From Lumbricus terrestris (taxonomy: Eukaryota; Annelida; Clitellata; Crassiclitellata; Lumbricidae): a DNA stretch of 64,000 nucleotides. The notes under the pieces were generated by a model, which searched no databases, was not told the DNA's origin, and saw only the letters and a list, made by a program, of their open reading frames with translations. This document shows, piece after piece, positions 37,643-49,036 of the stretch (positions are counted from its first letter, which is position 1; the number at the start of each line of letters is the position of its first letter). The translations under genes and the position numbers were made by a program. The stretch covers positions 88,823,187 through 88,887,186 of the forward strand of contig OX457036.1 of NCBI GenBank assembly GCA_949752735.1. The letters run 5' to 3'.

Positions 37643-40600
37643 AGAACAGCGAGAACACCAGCTAGAAATAAAGAGACTTGAAGCACAAGTGAGAATGCGT
37701 GAAATTGATTCAAGAGGGGAACAAAACCGAGAGCACGACAATGACTACATGAGGATCGGTGATGGTCAACAACAGGGAGATCACCGAGAAAACAATAAAG
37801 GAATCAGGAATATCAAATTTCCTATATTCAACGAGTCCAAGGATTGTTTGGATGCCTACTTGTTGAGATTCGAGAGAACATGTGTGGCATATGAAATCAG
37901 AAAAGAAGTTTGGTCGTTAACGTTAGCGAGACATTTGGAAGGCAGAGCACTGGAAGTATACCAAAGGTTGTCTGCAGATGAAGTGCAAGATTATGAGTGT
38001 TTGAAGACTCAGCTTTTGAAGAGATTTCAACTGACAGAAGGTGGTTATCGAAACAAGTTCAAAACCAGTAAAATGGAATCAGGAGAGACACCTTCTAGTT
38101 TTGTGCATAGATTGAGGAGGTATATGCAACAGTGGTTAGCACAAGCGGGATTTGAGAGAACTTATGAAGGAGTGGAAGATCTCTTGTTGAAAGACCAGTT
38201 TTACCTGACATGCAGTACTGAACTTCGTATGTTTATAAAGGAGAAAGGCAAGATGAGTTTGAAGGACATGTTAGTTTGTGCGGAATCACACATTGAAGCA
38301 CACGGTTACAAATACAGCGAGCAGTTTGCAAAACCAGATGTGAAATTCCATGGCGACAGGTTGAACAGTAGACCGTTCGAACACAGACCCAAGGAACAGT
38401 CTGGGTACAACCTAAACAGGAGTAGAAGCGATGTGAAGATAAATCAGGGTACACATCAAAACAGAGGGTTCAGCAGGGAAAGAGAAGCTGCAACCGGACA
38501 TAAGATTACTTGCTTTTTCTGTGGAGAACAAAACCATAAGGCATATCAATGCCCAAAGAAGAACAGGGGTACATTTAAACACACTGCAGCAGCAGTGCAA
38601 ATATTTGAAAGTCGAGCACACTTGGTTAAGCCAGAAAGTGAAATACAGAGAGTGGTTGAAGTTACAAGAGGAGAACAACAGATGAAACAGGGTGAACATA
38701 GTAAAATACCACCAATGTACATGGCAGCCAGTGCAATGGTGATAAAAGACAATGATGGATGTATTAGTCTTGAAGACAAGAGTGAATACCAAGTAACAGT
38801 TAACGGAAACTTAGTGGGATGCTTATACGACACAGGTGCGAGTTGCTGTATCGTAAAACGTTCTTTGATAAATGAAGAAGCATTGACTGGTGAAGAAACG
38901 CATTGTGTTTTAGTTGACGAAAGTTTAAGGTGTTTCCCGTTGGCTAAAGTGTACATAGAGAGTGAACACTTTAATGGTGAAGTACAAGCGATGGTGATGG
39001 AACAGCCGATAAAACCAGTAATAATTGGGAAAATCAAAGGATTGAAGTACATGGTTAAAGATGAGAGAACTGAGAATGTGACAAATCCTGAGCCAAAAGA
39101 AATAAATGAGAATAGTACTGAAGTGGAAAACAAAGGAATATTGATTAGAAAAACAGGACACGAAGAAAGACCTGTTGGTGCAAAGAAAACAGTGAGATTT
39201 TATGACAATGTGATGAGGAATCAAGATGAAAAATTAATGACAGTAGCAGTTGTGGAAACAAGAGCAGAAGCTAAAAAGGTAGCAAAATATAGACCATTGA
39301 AAGTTGCGGAGATGCCGAACTTGAATGTGTCAGTAAAAGAGATACAGGAGTTGCAGAGTCAAGATGAAACTATGACGAAACAAATGGAAAGAGCAATTGA
39401 ATGGGATGATAACAAAGACAACATAGAAGATAATCCATATGTGATAAAGAAGGGATTGTTGTATAAAAGATACAAAGAAGCACAGAAAGATGAGGTGAAA
39501 TGGCAACTAATGGTACCTAAACCATTGAGGGATAAAGTGTTAACCGTAGCACACAATTCATTGTTATCAGCTCACCTAGGAATGAGGAAAACACATGATA
39601 AGATCCTAAATGAATTCTATTGGCCTGGAATAGGACAAGATATACGGAGATATGTGTTGAGTTGTGACATTTGTCAAAAGTCAGTGGACAAGAAGGTGAA
39701 CCACAAGGCGCCTATGGGTCATCTACCTGTATTAGATGTACCATTCAAACACATATGCATAGACATAATCGGAGAAGTTAACCCTATGTCTGCAAGGGGT
39801 TACCGATATATATTGACCATCATAGATTTGAGTACTAGGTATCCGGAAGCTATTCCATTGAAAGGAATTAGTACTGAGGAAGTTGCAGAAGCTTTGTTCG
39901 GATTTTATTGTCGTATGGGAGTGCCTCAGAAGATCCATACTGATCGTGGAAGCCAGTTCACTTCTGAACTCATGGCTGAAGTGAATAAGATGCTATTGAT
40001 AAAACACACCATGACTAGTCCATACCATGCAATGGGCAATGGATGTGTGGAAAGACTTAATGGAACAATCAAAGCGACGTTGAGGAAGTTGATTGGTGAA
40101 CAAGCGAAAGAATGGGATCGTTATATAGCTCCATTACTGTTTGCGTTGAGAGACACAGTACATGAGAGTCACGGTTTCACACCATTCGAACTAATATTTG
40201 GTAGGTCGTGCAGAGGACCAGTGCAAATATTAAAGGAGTTATGGACCAATGAGACAGTGGAAGAAGAAGTGAAAGACGTGTATACGTATATGCAGGATTT
40301 AAGAGAAAGGATTGAGGAGACTTGTGATATGGCACAGAAGGCGATACACAAAGCGAATGCTAAAAACAAGAAATATTATGACAGGAAAGCGAGATACCGG
40401 AAGTTGGAAATAGGTGATAAGGTGTTGTTACTATTGCCTAGTTGTAAGAACAAGATGTTAGTGAAGTGGCAAGGGCCATATGTTGTGAGAGAGAAGATTG
40501 GAGACTATGACTACAGAGTTGAAATTGAGAAAGGAAAGATAAAGACATATCACATTAATATATTGAAGAAATATCATGAAAGAGAAGATGCCGAGACTGT

Positions 40601-42098
40601 AGCATACATTTCAGCAGTGGTATATGATGGAAAAGTAGGAGAAGATGAAGAAGAAGAGATATTGGATTTGTATGTGAGTGAACAAACAGAGACCTATGAA
40701 GATGTAGATATAAATCCTAATTTGGATGAAGAACAAAAAGGAGAATTGAGGAAACTACTGAAGAAATACGAAGATATTTTCACAGACAAGCCTGGGAGAA
40801 CAGACTTAGTGAAGCATGAAATACATTTGACGAGTGAAGAGCCAGTAAGACAAAGAGCGTATCCAACACCATACCATTTGCAAAAAGAAATAGATAAGGA
40901 GATTCAGACGATGTTGGACAATAAGGTGATAGAAAGATCAGAGGCAGCTTATGCAGCACCGCTGGTGGTTGTCAAGAAATCAGACGGAAGTAATAGACTG
41001 TGTTGCAATTACAAACAGCTAAACAAATTGACAATATTTGATCCTGAGCCTATGATGACAAACGAAGATATTTTTAATAAGTTGAGTGGGAGTAGAATCT
41101 ACAGCAAGTTCGATTTCTGCAAGAGTTATTGGCAGATCCCTATGAGTCCAGAATCGAAAGACTACACTACATTTGTATGTGCCAATGGAATATACAAATT
41201 CAATGTTATGCCATTCGGATTGATTAATAGTGCGTCAAGTTACAACCGATTAATTAGGAAGATTCTTCACGGAACAGAAAATCTTGAAAGTTATGTCGAC
41301 GATATACTAGCGCATAATAAAGGATGGAGAGAACACCTGAAGACATTGGAAATATTTTTCGAAAGAGTCAGACAAGCGAATTTGACATTGAAGCCAAAGA
41401 AATGTTCAATAGGATATGAAAAGATTGACTTTTTGGGACATACATTGAACAAAGATGACATAAGTCCAAAGGAGAAATCGGTAGATAAAATAGTAGACAT
41501 GCCACGTCCAAAGACAAAGAAACAAGTCAGGAGTTTTCTTGGAGCGATAAATTATTATCGTAAATTTATACCACACTGTGCAGAGATCATGGCACCGTTG
41601 AGTGATCTGACAAAGAAGATGGCACCTGGAGTAGTTGAATGGAACGGAGAACTGGAAGCTAGTTTTACGATGTTGAAGAGTGAATTGGCAAAGGAACCAA
41701 TTCTGAAACTACCAAACCTTGAGAAAGAGTTTATTCTTCAGACGGATGCAAGTGGAAACGGAGTAGGATGTGTAATAATGCAGCAGTACGAGGGGATCAA
41801 TCATCCCATAGCGTATGCCAGCAGGAAACTAGTGGAACGTGAGAGAAGGTACTCAGTAGAGGAAAGGGAATGCTTATCGATCATGTGGGGAGTTAGTAGG
41901 TTCGATCGATACCTATGTGGAAAGAAATTCATAATCGAGACAGATCATTGCGGATTGCAATACATGAGAGAGAATAGGATGAAAAATGCAAGGGTGATGA
42001 GATGGAGTTTGGCCCTCCAAAATTATTCCTTTAGCATAAGATACATCAAGGGGTCCAACAATGTTATGGCCGACTACCTGAGTAGAGGATTAGAGTAG
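37599..42098 (+). CDS. Gag-Pol polyprotein of the Gmr1-like Ty3/gypsy element
   Basis: 1,499 codons from the first open position (GTG; no ATG start is implied) to TAG. Domains by approximate residue: capsid-type gag 72-270 (IKFPIFNESKDCLDAYLLRF); CCHC zinc knuckle near 305 (CFFCGEQNHKAYQC); aspartic protease near 410 (YDTGASCCIV); integrase zinc finger 649-690 (H, H, CDIC) and D-D-E core near 724, 780 and 816 (IDIIGEV, HTDRGSQF, ERLNG) with a following GPY/F-like module (WQGPYVV); reverse transcriptase with YVDD near 1231; RNase H near 1381 (QTDASGNGVG), ending MADYLSRGLE. Integrase before reverse transcriptase defines the Gmr1-like group. All key residues are present and there are no stops, so it may be active. 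Confidence 0.95.
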   Translation: MLRQARENRLATDAREQREHQLEIKRLEAQVRMREIDSRGEQNREHDNDYMRIGDGQQQGDHRENNKGIRNIKFPIFNESKDCLDAYLLRFERTCVAYEIRKEVWSLTLARHLEGRALEVYQRLSADEVQDYECLKTQLLKRFQLTEGGYRNKFKTSKMESGETPSSFVHRLRRYMQQWLAQAGFERTYEGVEDLLLKDQFYLTCSTELRMFIKEKGKMSLKDMLVCAESHIEAHGYKYSEQFAKPDVKFHGDRLNSRPFEHRPKEQSGYNLNRSRSDVKINQGTHQNRGFSREREAATGHKITCFFCGEQNHKAYQCPKKNRGTFKHTAAAVQIFESRAHLVKPESEIQRVVEVTRGEQQMKQGEHSKIPPMYMAASAMVIKDNDGCISLEDKSEYQVTVNGNLVGCLYDTGASCCIVKRSLINEEALTGEETHCVLVDESLRCFPLAKVYIESEHFNGEVQAMVMEQPIKPVIIGKIKGLKYMVKDERTENVTNPEPKEINENSTEVENKGILIRKTGHEERPVGAKKTVRFYDNVMRNQDEKLMTVAVVETRAEAKKVAKYRPLKVAEMPNLNVSVKEIQELQSQDETMTKQMERAIEWDDNKDNIEDNPYVIKKGLLYKRYKEAQKDEVKWQLMVPKPLRDKVLTVAHNSLLSAHLGMRKTHDKILNEFYWPGIGQDIRRYVLSCDICQKSVDKKVNHKAPMGHLPVLDVPFKHICIDIIGEVNPMSARGYRYILTIIDLSTRYPEAIPLKGISTEEVAEALFGFYCRMGVPQKIHTDRGSQFTSELMAEVNKMLLIKHTMTSPYHAMGNGCVERLNGTIKATLRKLIGEQAKEWDRYIAPLLFALRDTVHESHGFTPFELIFGRSCRGPVQILKELWTNETVEEEVKDVYTYMQDLRERIEETCDMAQKAIHKANAKNKKYYDRKARYRKLEIGDKVLLLLPSCKNKMLVKWQGPYVVREKIGDYDYRVEIEKGKIKTYHINILKKYHEREDAETVAYISAVVYDGKVGEDEEEEILDLYVSEQTETYEDVDINPNLDEEQKGELRKLLKKYEDIFTDKPGRTDLVKHEIHLTSEEPVRQRAYPTPYHLQKEIDKEIQTMLDNKVIERSEAAYAAPLVVVKKSDGSNRLCCNYKQLNKLTIFDPEPMMTNEDIFNKLSGSRIYSKFDFCKSYWQIPMSPESKDYTTFVCANGIYKFNVMPFGLINSASSYNRLIRKILHGTENLESYVDDILAHNKGWREHLKTLEIFFERVRQANLTLKPKKCSIGYEKIDFLGHTLNKDDISPKEKSVDKIVDMPRPKTKKQVRSFLGAINYYRKFIPHCAEIMAPLSDLTKKMAPGVVEWNGELEASFTMLKSELAKEPILKLPNLEKEFILQTDASGNGVGCVIMQQYEGINHPIAYASRKLVERERRYSVEERECLSIMWGVSRFDRYLCGKKFIIETDHCGLQYMRENRMKNARVMRWSLALQNYSFSIRYIKGSNNVMADYLSRGLE

Positions 42099-42257
42099 AG
42101 TAGGTTGCAATAAGGTAAATGTATAGTTGTAAATAAGTAAGTGAAGTATAGTAGTTCTGTATGATATCTAAAGTACGTTAAAGAAGTTTATTAGGTTAGT
42201 TTGTCAAGTAGGTGAGTTTGATAAAGCCTGTAAACAGACTTTTGAAGGAGGGGCATT

Positions 42258-43298
42258 TGTAGCGGTTGAATGCTTCTTGTCAAACAAAACCTATTAAACA
42301 ATGCTATGTATAATGATTAATGTAGGTAAGAATTAAGTTAGATAATTGGTGGCGTATTTAGAAATATATTTAATCATAATTTGTGGCTTAATATAACAAT
42401 TATTAATAATAATGAAATCAACATGCGCTACAACAATTGACTCAACATTACGGAGTGGCGGAAAGCAGCGTTAACGAAAGCAGACGGTAAACATTTTGCC
42501 AAACGATACCCAGACATCGATGGAGCTGAGCAAGGAGAGGGTCGAAAAGATATTTCGAGCGATGGCGTCTGTCGGCAAATACGGAGCCAGTCGTTGGTAA
42601 TTCGAATATCTGGAACTTGATTTATGGGTGTGGAGAGCGACACGTTGTCGACTTGTCCCACTGTCGAACTTTGAGACGTTTGAAGCGAAGTTCCGAGGCG
42701 AAGCGAGTGAACTGTGCGAAGCAGTGTGACTCTTGGCGACGATTTGCGAATCGGTCGAACGTTGAAGTTGGGATCGAACTCTGAAGCGATCCGTGGTGAA
42801 ACATTTGCAGCAAGACGAGGAGGAAGAATCGGTTGAGCGACGGGTGAATTCCTATGCTCGACAAAATCCGAGGAAGAAGGAGAAACACGCTGGGTTACTG
42901 TTTCAAGCTACAGTACCCATCGACAAGCAACTACCGAGAAATCTGGACTGACGGCAAGTGAGAAGATCGCGACCTTCTTCAACTTTCCCTTCAATCCATT
43001 CCCTGCGGAAGTTGAAAAGCATTTCTACATCCACCAGAAGGACGATGTGGAAAGATAAGAAATACACATAATATTATTATAATTAATACGCCACAAATAG
43101 GTAGATAAGATTCTTTTCTTTGAATTGCATTTATTGACTGAAATGTTATTTTAAATTATATCTTTATATTAATTACAGTCTCATTTGTTCTAGGTCGTAG
43201 GTTGCTATTATACCATTATTCACCCAACAGCCTCTGAGCATAAAGTTCACCTTCAATATTCTAGACTTAATAAATCCGGAATATAGGGGGTAGTGACA
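42258..43298 (+). repeat. 3' LTR of the Gmr1-like element
   Basis: Same length and, in every stretch compared, the same bases as the 5' LTR (offset 6,380). Minus-strand open frames inside both LTRs are identical for this reason and are not genes. Confidence 0.93.
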
Positions 43299-44254
43299 AG
43301 GCCAAATCTCGACGAAATTGTTATATTTTCGCCGACAAAAAAAGTCTTGACGCTCAAACATTGGGGGGGACAAATGCATGGGCCGTCCCCCCCAACACTT
43401 TTATTGGGGGGGACCGCCCCCCCTGTCCCCCCCTAGGTCTCCGCCCATGGTCTGGGCGACCCTGCATCCACCGATCCATTCATAGCTAAGTTTATTAAAT
43501 TTTCAAACTTTTGTAAGATACTCACTAAATATGGACCAAATAGCGAGTAGTATTATCGCAAATGTTCTTCGACGACGCATTATGAGTCGCCTGTAATGCT
43601 GCAAACACAACGGCATGCCAAAAAATTATTCAGTCTCTATCACCCCACAGTCATCTTTTATGATACATCGGCAAGCATTTCAAACAAATATTGATTCAAT
43701 TTCTCATTTTATAGGCAATAATGTTCTTCTCATCCCTCGTTTATTATGATTCTAGGGCGTTTCATCCTGGACGTTTCATCCCCGGACGATTCATCCCGTG
43801 GACGTTTCATCCCCGGACGGTTCATCCACGGGCGGTTAATAAAAAAAGATGACAGAATTGTGGCAACACCAAGTTCGTCTTCTGGTGCAGTAATGACTGA
43901 TCTGGGTCAAGATGTGCTAATGGCGTTGCCAAAAAACAACTCCTCTTTTATAGGCTTTTGTGTTCTTTTGGACTTTTTAGGATATCTATTTAATTGCATG
44001 TTTCGTAGGCTTATGTGTTATTTTATGATATCTATTTATTTCCAAGTTGTAAGCTTATGGACTTTTTATATCTATTTAATGGCATGTTTTATAGGCTCAT
44101 GCGTTCTTTTAAGATATTTATATTTAATCGCTTGTTTTATAGGCTTAGGCCCTATAATATTATATTCTTTTATGATATCTATTTCATTCCAAGTCTTATA
44201 GACTTTTATATCTATTAAATTGCATGTTTTCATTCATTTATTCATTCCGAAAAC

Positions 44255-44545
44255 TTATATAGCGCCCCTTCAAGAAGCCTACTCAGAGGCGCTCCCAGCC
44301 CAGTCACGGCTAAAAAGATAGGTCTTGAGCAACTGATAGAAAGCGGGCATATAGGCTTGTGTATTGTCTCAGACTTTTCATGATATCTATTAAATTGCAT
44401 GTTTCATTAGCTTAAGTGTTCTTTAAAGAGAACTATTTATTTATTTATTTATTTATTTCAAGTATTTATATAGCGCCTCTTCAAGAAACCTACTCAGAGG
44501 CGCTCTCTGCGCTAACTAGCCGAAATGATGCTAAGTGTCATAACA
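44255..44545 (-). repeat. Two SINE-family-2 tail copies with ATTC/ATTT microsatellites
   Basis: At 44258-44300 and 44470-44510 the plus strand reads TATAGCGCCCCTTCAAG, then ACTCAGAGGCGCTC, the complement of the SINE tail. Each is preceded by CATTCATT or TATTTATT runs. Confidence 0.7.
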
Positions 44546-45349
44546 ACAAGAAAATTCCATCAATTAGCAAATTAAGTCACAGTGAGCCGGAAACAGTCAT
44601 CAGTGGCGATCCCTCGCAGACACGTAGAATCATCCAACGGAATCCCGTCAACAGCTTTCAGATGGTGTGAATGTTCAGAGTCTCTGGTACAGGTTGCGTC
44701 AGTAGAGTAGAGCGGCGACAGATGACAGGGCTCGCAAACACGAAACGCTGACGAAACTGAAGCTCCTCGCTGGTTGAAGATGATGCGCGCGTCCGGCCAA
44801 TCGTCGGGCACAAGGTTTGCACAGTAGAAGGCATTTGTCGCTTGTCGGTCGGTAGTTTTGAACGCCACCAGCGACAACATCCGATCGAGTTAACTCCACT
44901 GACCTGCGTGAACCGTCCTTCGGCGAGATGTAAACACCAGACAACAGCGGTGAAGCCACACGGTCTTGATGGTTGAGCTCGACCGTGTGCATCAAGAGGC
45001 GTCTAACGTCAACACGTGGGCGACACAAGACGACTTGCGAACAAATTCCCTTCCAACGCAAAATCCTTGACGAACCCGACAAATAAGTTCGGTACACGAA
45101 CCTAGAACCAGTAAACTCGAACGTGTGTGAAATTACTGCGCGAATTCTGCATAAAGTTGAAATAATCCACCGAAATGACGGAGTGGTCTAATAAACAACC
45201 AATATGGCCGCTGACCTGCGCAGAAACTTAGAACCAGTGCCTTAAATTTCCGTCCGTGGATGAACCGTCCGGGGATGAACCGTCCGGGAATGAACAGTCC
45301 ATTGGATGAATCGTCCGTGGATCAAACGTCCTGGAATGAAACGTCCACT

Positions 45350-45640
45350 CAAGGCCGTAGCCAGGATTTGATTTCGGGGGGTGTTTGTTTCTTCAGTTTC
45401 CCGTTGGAAAAACTGAAGACGTTTTTTTAGTCATCCGGCCGAAATTTTCAGAAAATGTCGCCCATCTTCAGGAAATTTCACCAATTCATTCACTTTTTGT
45501 AAAGTTTTCATTTTGGGGTGTTTTCGTGGTTTTATTTCATGGTTTTTGCATCATGTGCTAGTAAATGCATTCTTTTATTTTTTACGTTTTCCATTTCGGG
45601 GGTGTTCAAACACCCAAAACACCCCCTAGCTACGGCCTTG
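45350..45640. mobile_element. hAT-like MITE, 291 bp
   Basis: The ends CAAGGCCGTAGCCAGG and CCTAGCTACGGCCTTG are flanked by CGTCCACT (45342-45349, 45641-45648). The target is one unit of the foldback array. Confidence 0.93.
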
Positions 45641-45861
45641 CGTCCACTGGATGAATCTCAGGGATGAACCGTCCGTGGATGAATCGTCGGATGGGAAGCA
45701 CAGCAGTTACATAAAATCAAAGCAAATCAATTTATATGTTACAACAGTAACAGTAAAACCAACCATAATGACATTGCCTTTCTTTAGAAGTTCAACGGTG
45801 CTCACATAACGATGCATAGCCTACGCAAAATCGATGTCATTGAGCAATAGGCTACATTTAA

Positions 45862-46040
45862 TCATTCATTCATTCATTCATTCATTCATTCATTCATTCA
45901 TTCATTCATTCATTCATTCACATTCATTCGTTCATTCATTCATTCATTCATTCGTTCATTCATTCAATCATTCATTCATTCATTCTGAGAATTCATATAG
46001 CGCCTCTTCAAGAATCCTACTCAGAGGCGCTCTCTGCACT
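45862..46040 (-). repeat. (ATTC)n microsatellite and SINE-family-2 tail
   Basis: About 120 bases of CATTCATT run into CATATAGCGCCTCTTCAAG and ACTCAGAGGCGCTC. Confidence 0.8.
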
Positions 46041-46584
46041 CGCTTATGATATGATGCTAAATGCCATTTCAACAAATAAATTCGTTATCGCAAACTCTAA
46101 ATTTCGAATTTAAGGCGCAATTCGTAAGCTAAGCGTAGGCCTACGTAAATTCACGAGGGCTACGTCGGGTCAGACGGGTTGTCGGACCGTTGTCCACACA
46201 TAGTCCGGTAAAGGAGATCCGAATCGGATCGCCAGAAAAACTATAGAAAGAGACGACCGAGAAGTTGACTGCTATCTTCGCCACTGTTTATGCTCTGCCA
46301 GTGCCAGTCCCAAACCTGGGGAATGGAGGAGGGCGCCACTAATCATCCTTGATTCGACACAGTATCGTTAAACAGCAACAACTTAAGCAAAGTTGACTGC
46401 TGAGTCAGTTTCTGCTGTGGACGGAAAAGCGAGGAAGACAAAATAATACAAATAAAGCCTTCAAGCAAAATTAAAATAATACTCTCAGACATTGGCGCCG
46501 AGTTAACCATTGACCATGAGAGTGTGACTACCCAAAGGAAGTCAAACTAATTCCACGTTAGAGAGCGGAACAATTTTTAAAACC
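46041..46584. other. No gene seen
   Basis: Unique-looking sequence; no domain, TIR or RNA feature recognised. Confidence 0.45.
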
Positions 46585-46592
46585 CTTTTTGG

Positions 46593-46765
46593 CAGGGTTT
46601 AAAGTGTGCCTGGACGGTCATGGACGGCGTCCATGCACTTGTTTTAAAATCTGAACGCCGTCCAGACATTTATTGGCGAGCACAGACTGGAAAGTTACCG
46701 TAAGGCACTTCTTTTGGAGAGGTGAGGGGCGTCCAGGCACTAATTTTTCCACACTTTAAGCACTG
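46593..46765. mobile_element. Small hAT-like MITE, 173 bp
   Basis: The ends CAGGGTTTAAAGTGTG and CACACTTTAAGCACTG are flanked by CTTTTTGG on both sides (46585-46592, 46766-46773). Inner CCTGGACGG and CGTCCAGG blocks are also inverted. Confidence 0.92.
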
Positions 46766-46773
46766 CTTTTTGG

Positions 46774-47555
46774 GGTTCCATAGTTCCTGTTGGTTCTTTC
46801 ACCTTGAATCACCACCCTCTGCAATTCACATAACACGGCTCTAACTGGTGGTGGCATTATTGTCTTGTGTTAACTGGCTGACCGAACTTCTGAAGACCTT
46901 TCCTTTCTAATGGAAGGCGCGTTAGAAGTTGCCAGATAGTCTACGATACGACATTTAAGAAAGCCAGTTTGCCACATAATAACAAAACCTACTATTCAGT
47001 CTCCAAGATATAATGAACATATGGCAACATTCGAGATAAAAGTAACTGAGATTTAAAATGTATCAAAGTCGTCACATTATAATTGATAAGTAATTCCAAC
47101 AGACAAAACAATGTCTTAAAAAACAGCTTGATGACTGATTTCTGGTGGAGTCCATGCATTGCATACGTGGGCCTCGCGTGGTCTATCTCTGGCTATGATG
47201 TGCACTCGTGTAAGGCATCCCAGCGCAGGGCTGTACCCCTATACCTATTCTTAGGTACACGAGTACGAAGATGTACAGCGTGCACTCACCTCCGAGAAAA
47301 AACGGTATCGAGTACTCACCTCCGAAAACCAGTGTATAGGCAACGCGGGTATACAGTGTATACTCACCTCGCAAAGAATTCAATGTGAAGAAATGTACGA
47401 GAATTTAAATTTCGACGAGAAAATTGCGAAAATTGGGAAAAGTATAGTGGTTTTGGGACTGTCGTGGACTACAAGTAGGCTGTAAGAAAACGAAATTTCG
47501 ATGACTAAAAAAAGGTCGTCAGAAAATTTAGGCCCAAAAAGTCAATTTTTTCCGG
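46774..47555. other. No gene seen; partial MITE-like stretch at the end
   Basis: 47405-47555 has the ACTAAAAAAAGGTCGTCAG interior typical of the MITE group. ACTCACCTC occurs three times between 47280 and 47370, the last near 47360. Confidence 0.4.
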
Positions 47556-47721
47556 CCGGTGACACGAAACGGAGTATCCCCCCTGAAAGCTATCCGGGGG
47601 CATGAACGGAGTTTAGCAGGGGCTAGGGGGGACCAAGCCCTCCCAAGAAGACCCAGATTCATTTTTTTACCGTGTAAATGGTATCTTTTCTCGGGCTTAG
47701 CCCCCCCCCAAGATATACCCC

Positions 47722-47930
47722 GCAGTCGATCGAGTCGTGGGCTACGATCGACTTGGCTCGTGCGACGATCGACTCGATCGACTTCGTCGACTCGCCGACC
47801 TTTCTACGACTCGATCGACTTGGCTCGACCGACGATCGACTCGATCGACTTCGTCGACTCGCCGAATTTTTTACGACTCGATCGACTTGGCTCGGCCGAC
47901 GATCGACTCGATCGACTTCGCGTCGACTTG
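47722..47930. repeat. GATCGACTCGATCGACTT array, left arm
   Basis: Units combining CGATCGACTCGATCGACTTC, GTCGACTCGCC and GACTTGGCTCG repeat about every 60 bases. All three frames are open because the array is CpG-rich and stop-poor. Confidence 0.88.
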
Positions 47931-47984
47931 ACCTAGTGTTGTCTCTTGCTCACCATCTGCAGTTACATGATCTTAAAATGAAAT

Positions 47985-49035
47985 TAAGCGATAGTAGATC
48001 TGTGTCATAAATCTGTGTGACGTAACAATATATGCCTAATTTCGTATTCTAAGTGAATTTATAGATTTGCACTGTAATCGTAGTGACGTCACAATAGGCC
48101 TCGTTGTAGATTATGTAAATGAAACTCAGTAATTATCACGGTAGATCTGTGCAATAATTGAAGTTAGTCACAATATGCCTAGTTTATACTCTCAAAATGT
48201 ACTTCTATAATAACAGATCATTATCCTAATCGAGGTTAGCCACAATAGAACTATTTCATTCTCAAAATAAACTTCTTTAATAGTAGGTCTGTATCATGAT
48301 CTAGGTGACGTCACAATGGGCCTAGTTTTATATTCTAAAACTGAACGTATAATAGTCGATTTGTATAATAATATAGTCAGAGCGATGTTGCATTTAAACA
48401 GCCCCAGTTTTGTATTATGAAAATAAAATAATATGACAGCAGATCTGTATCATAATCGAAATGACGCCACAATATAGACCTAATTTCGTTTTTTCCAGTG
48501 AACTTATTTAATAGTAGAATTGTATTATAATAGAAGTGACGTGACTGACGTCATAAAAGACCCCGTGTTATATTCGCAAAACGAATATAATATACTGGTA
48601 GATCTGTATAATAATCGAAGTGACGTCAAAATAGACCTTGTTTATATGCTCAATATGCACTTCTATAATAGGTCTGGTACATTTGTACCATAATCAATGT
48701 GACGTCACAATTGGCGCTGTTTTTTTTAAATTCTTGATGTGAACTTAATTATAATATAATAGCAAAATTGCATCATAATCAGAGTGACGTTACAATAGGC
48801 ATAGGCATAGTTCTGTATTCTCAACATTAATGAAATAATATGACGGCAGATTTGTGTCCTGATCGAAGTGACGTCACAATAGGCCTAATTTCGTTTTCTC
48901 AGTGAACTTATTTAATTGTAGAATTGTATCATAATCGAAGTGACGTCATAAAAGGTCTCCTTTTATATTCTAAAAATTAACATCTACATGACTTGCATAT
49001 ACAGGCATATAATAGTAGATCTGTATCATGCTAAT
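47985..49035. repeat. About 80-bp minisatellite with TGACGTCA in most units
   Basis: About 13 diverged units (67-86 bp) carry TAGATCTGTATCATAATCGA, AGTGACGTCACAATAGGCC and a T-rich stretch. The palindrome TGACGTCA is the CRE/ATF consensus. It is preserved in at least five units and one base off in several others. Confidence 0.85.
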
Positions 49036-49036
49036 T

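Larger units (their letters stand above)
35878..43298 (+). mobile_element. Gmr1-like Ty3/gypsy LTR retrotransposon, apparently complete
   Basis: Two 1,041-bp LTRs (35878-36918 and 42258-43298, TG...CA) appear identical. They are flanked by a 5-bp duplication, AGGCC (35873-35877, 43299-43303). A purine-rich tract GAAGGAGGGG precedes the right LTR. The pol order is protease, integrase, reverse transcriptase, RNase H, the Ty1/copia-like order reported for Gmr1-type Ty3/gypsy elements of deuterostomes. Identical LTRs and a 1,499-codon open frame indicate a very recent insertion. Confidence 0.95.
35640..43449. mobile_element. hAT-like MITE interrupted by a retrotransposon
   Basis: The ends CATAGGCGGAGACC and GGTCTCCGCCCATG are flanked by GTCTGGGC (35632-35639, 43450-43457). 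Without the 35878-43298 insertion and its duplicated AGGCC the MITE is about 380 bp. Its interior has the GATGACCTTTTTTT, AGTCATCAGGCC and CGCCGCCAAAAAAG blocks seen in the other MITEs. A T run lies at 35768-35792. Confidence 0.92.
43755..45690. mobile_element. Foldback-like element with inverted GGACG-TTCATCC arrays
   Basis: The left end (43755-43840) has four or five units of GGACGTTTCATCCCC type. The right end (45255-45345 and 45641-45690) has the complement, GGATGAACCGTCC, in opposite orientation. Between lie SINE-family-2 tails and minus-strand frames (44572-45097) that I do not recognise. A MITE (45350-45640) sits in the right array. No target duplication could be read. Confidence 0.65.

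Noticed and set aside
37394..39224. Minus-strand frames within the gag-pol region
   Set aside because: Shadows of the purine-rich coding strand.
47985..49035. TGACGTCA clusters as a host enhancer
   Set aside because: They are part of a repeat unit inside a mobile element; regulatory use cannot be read from sequence.
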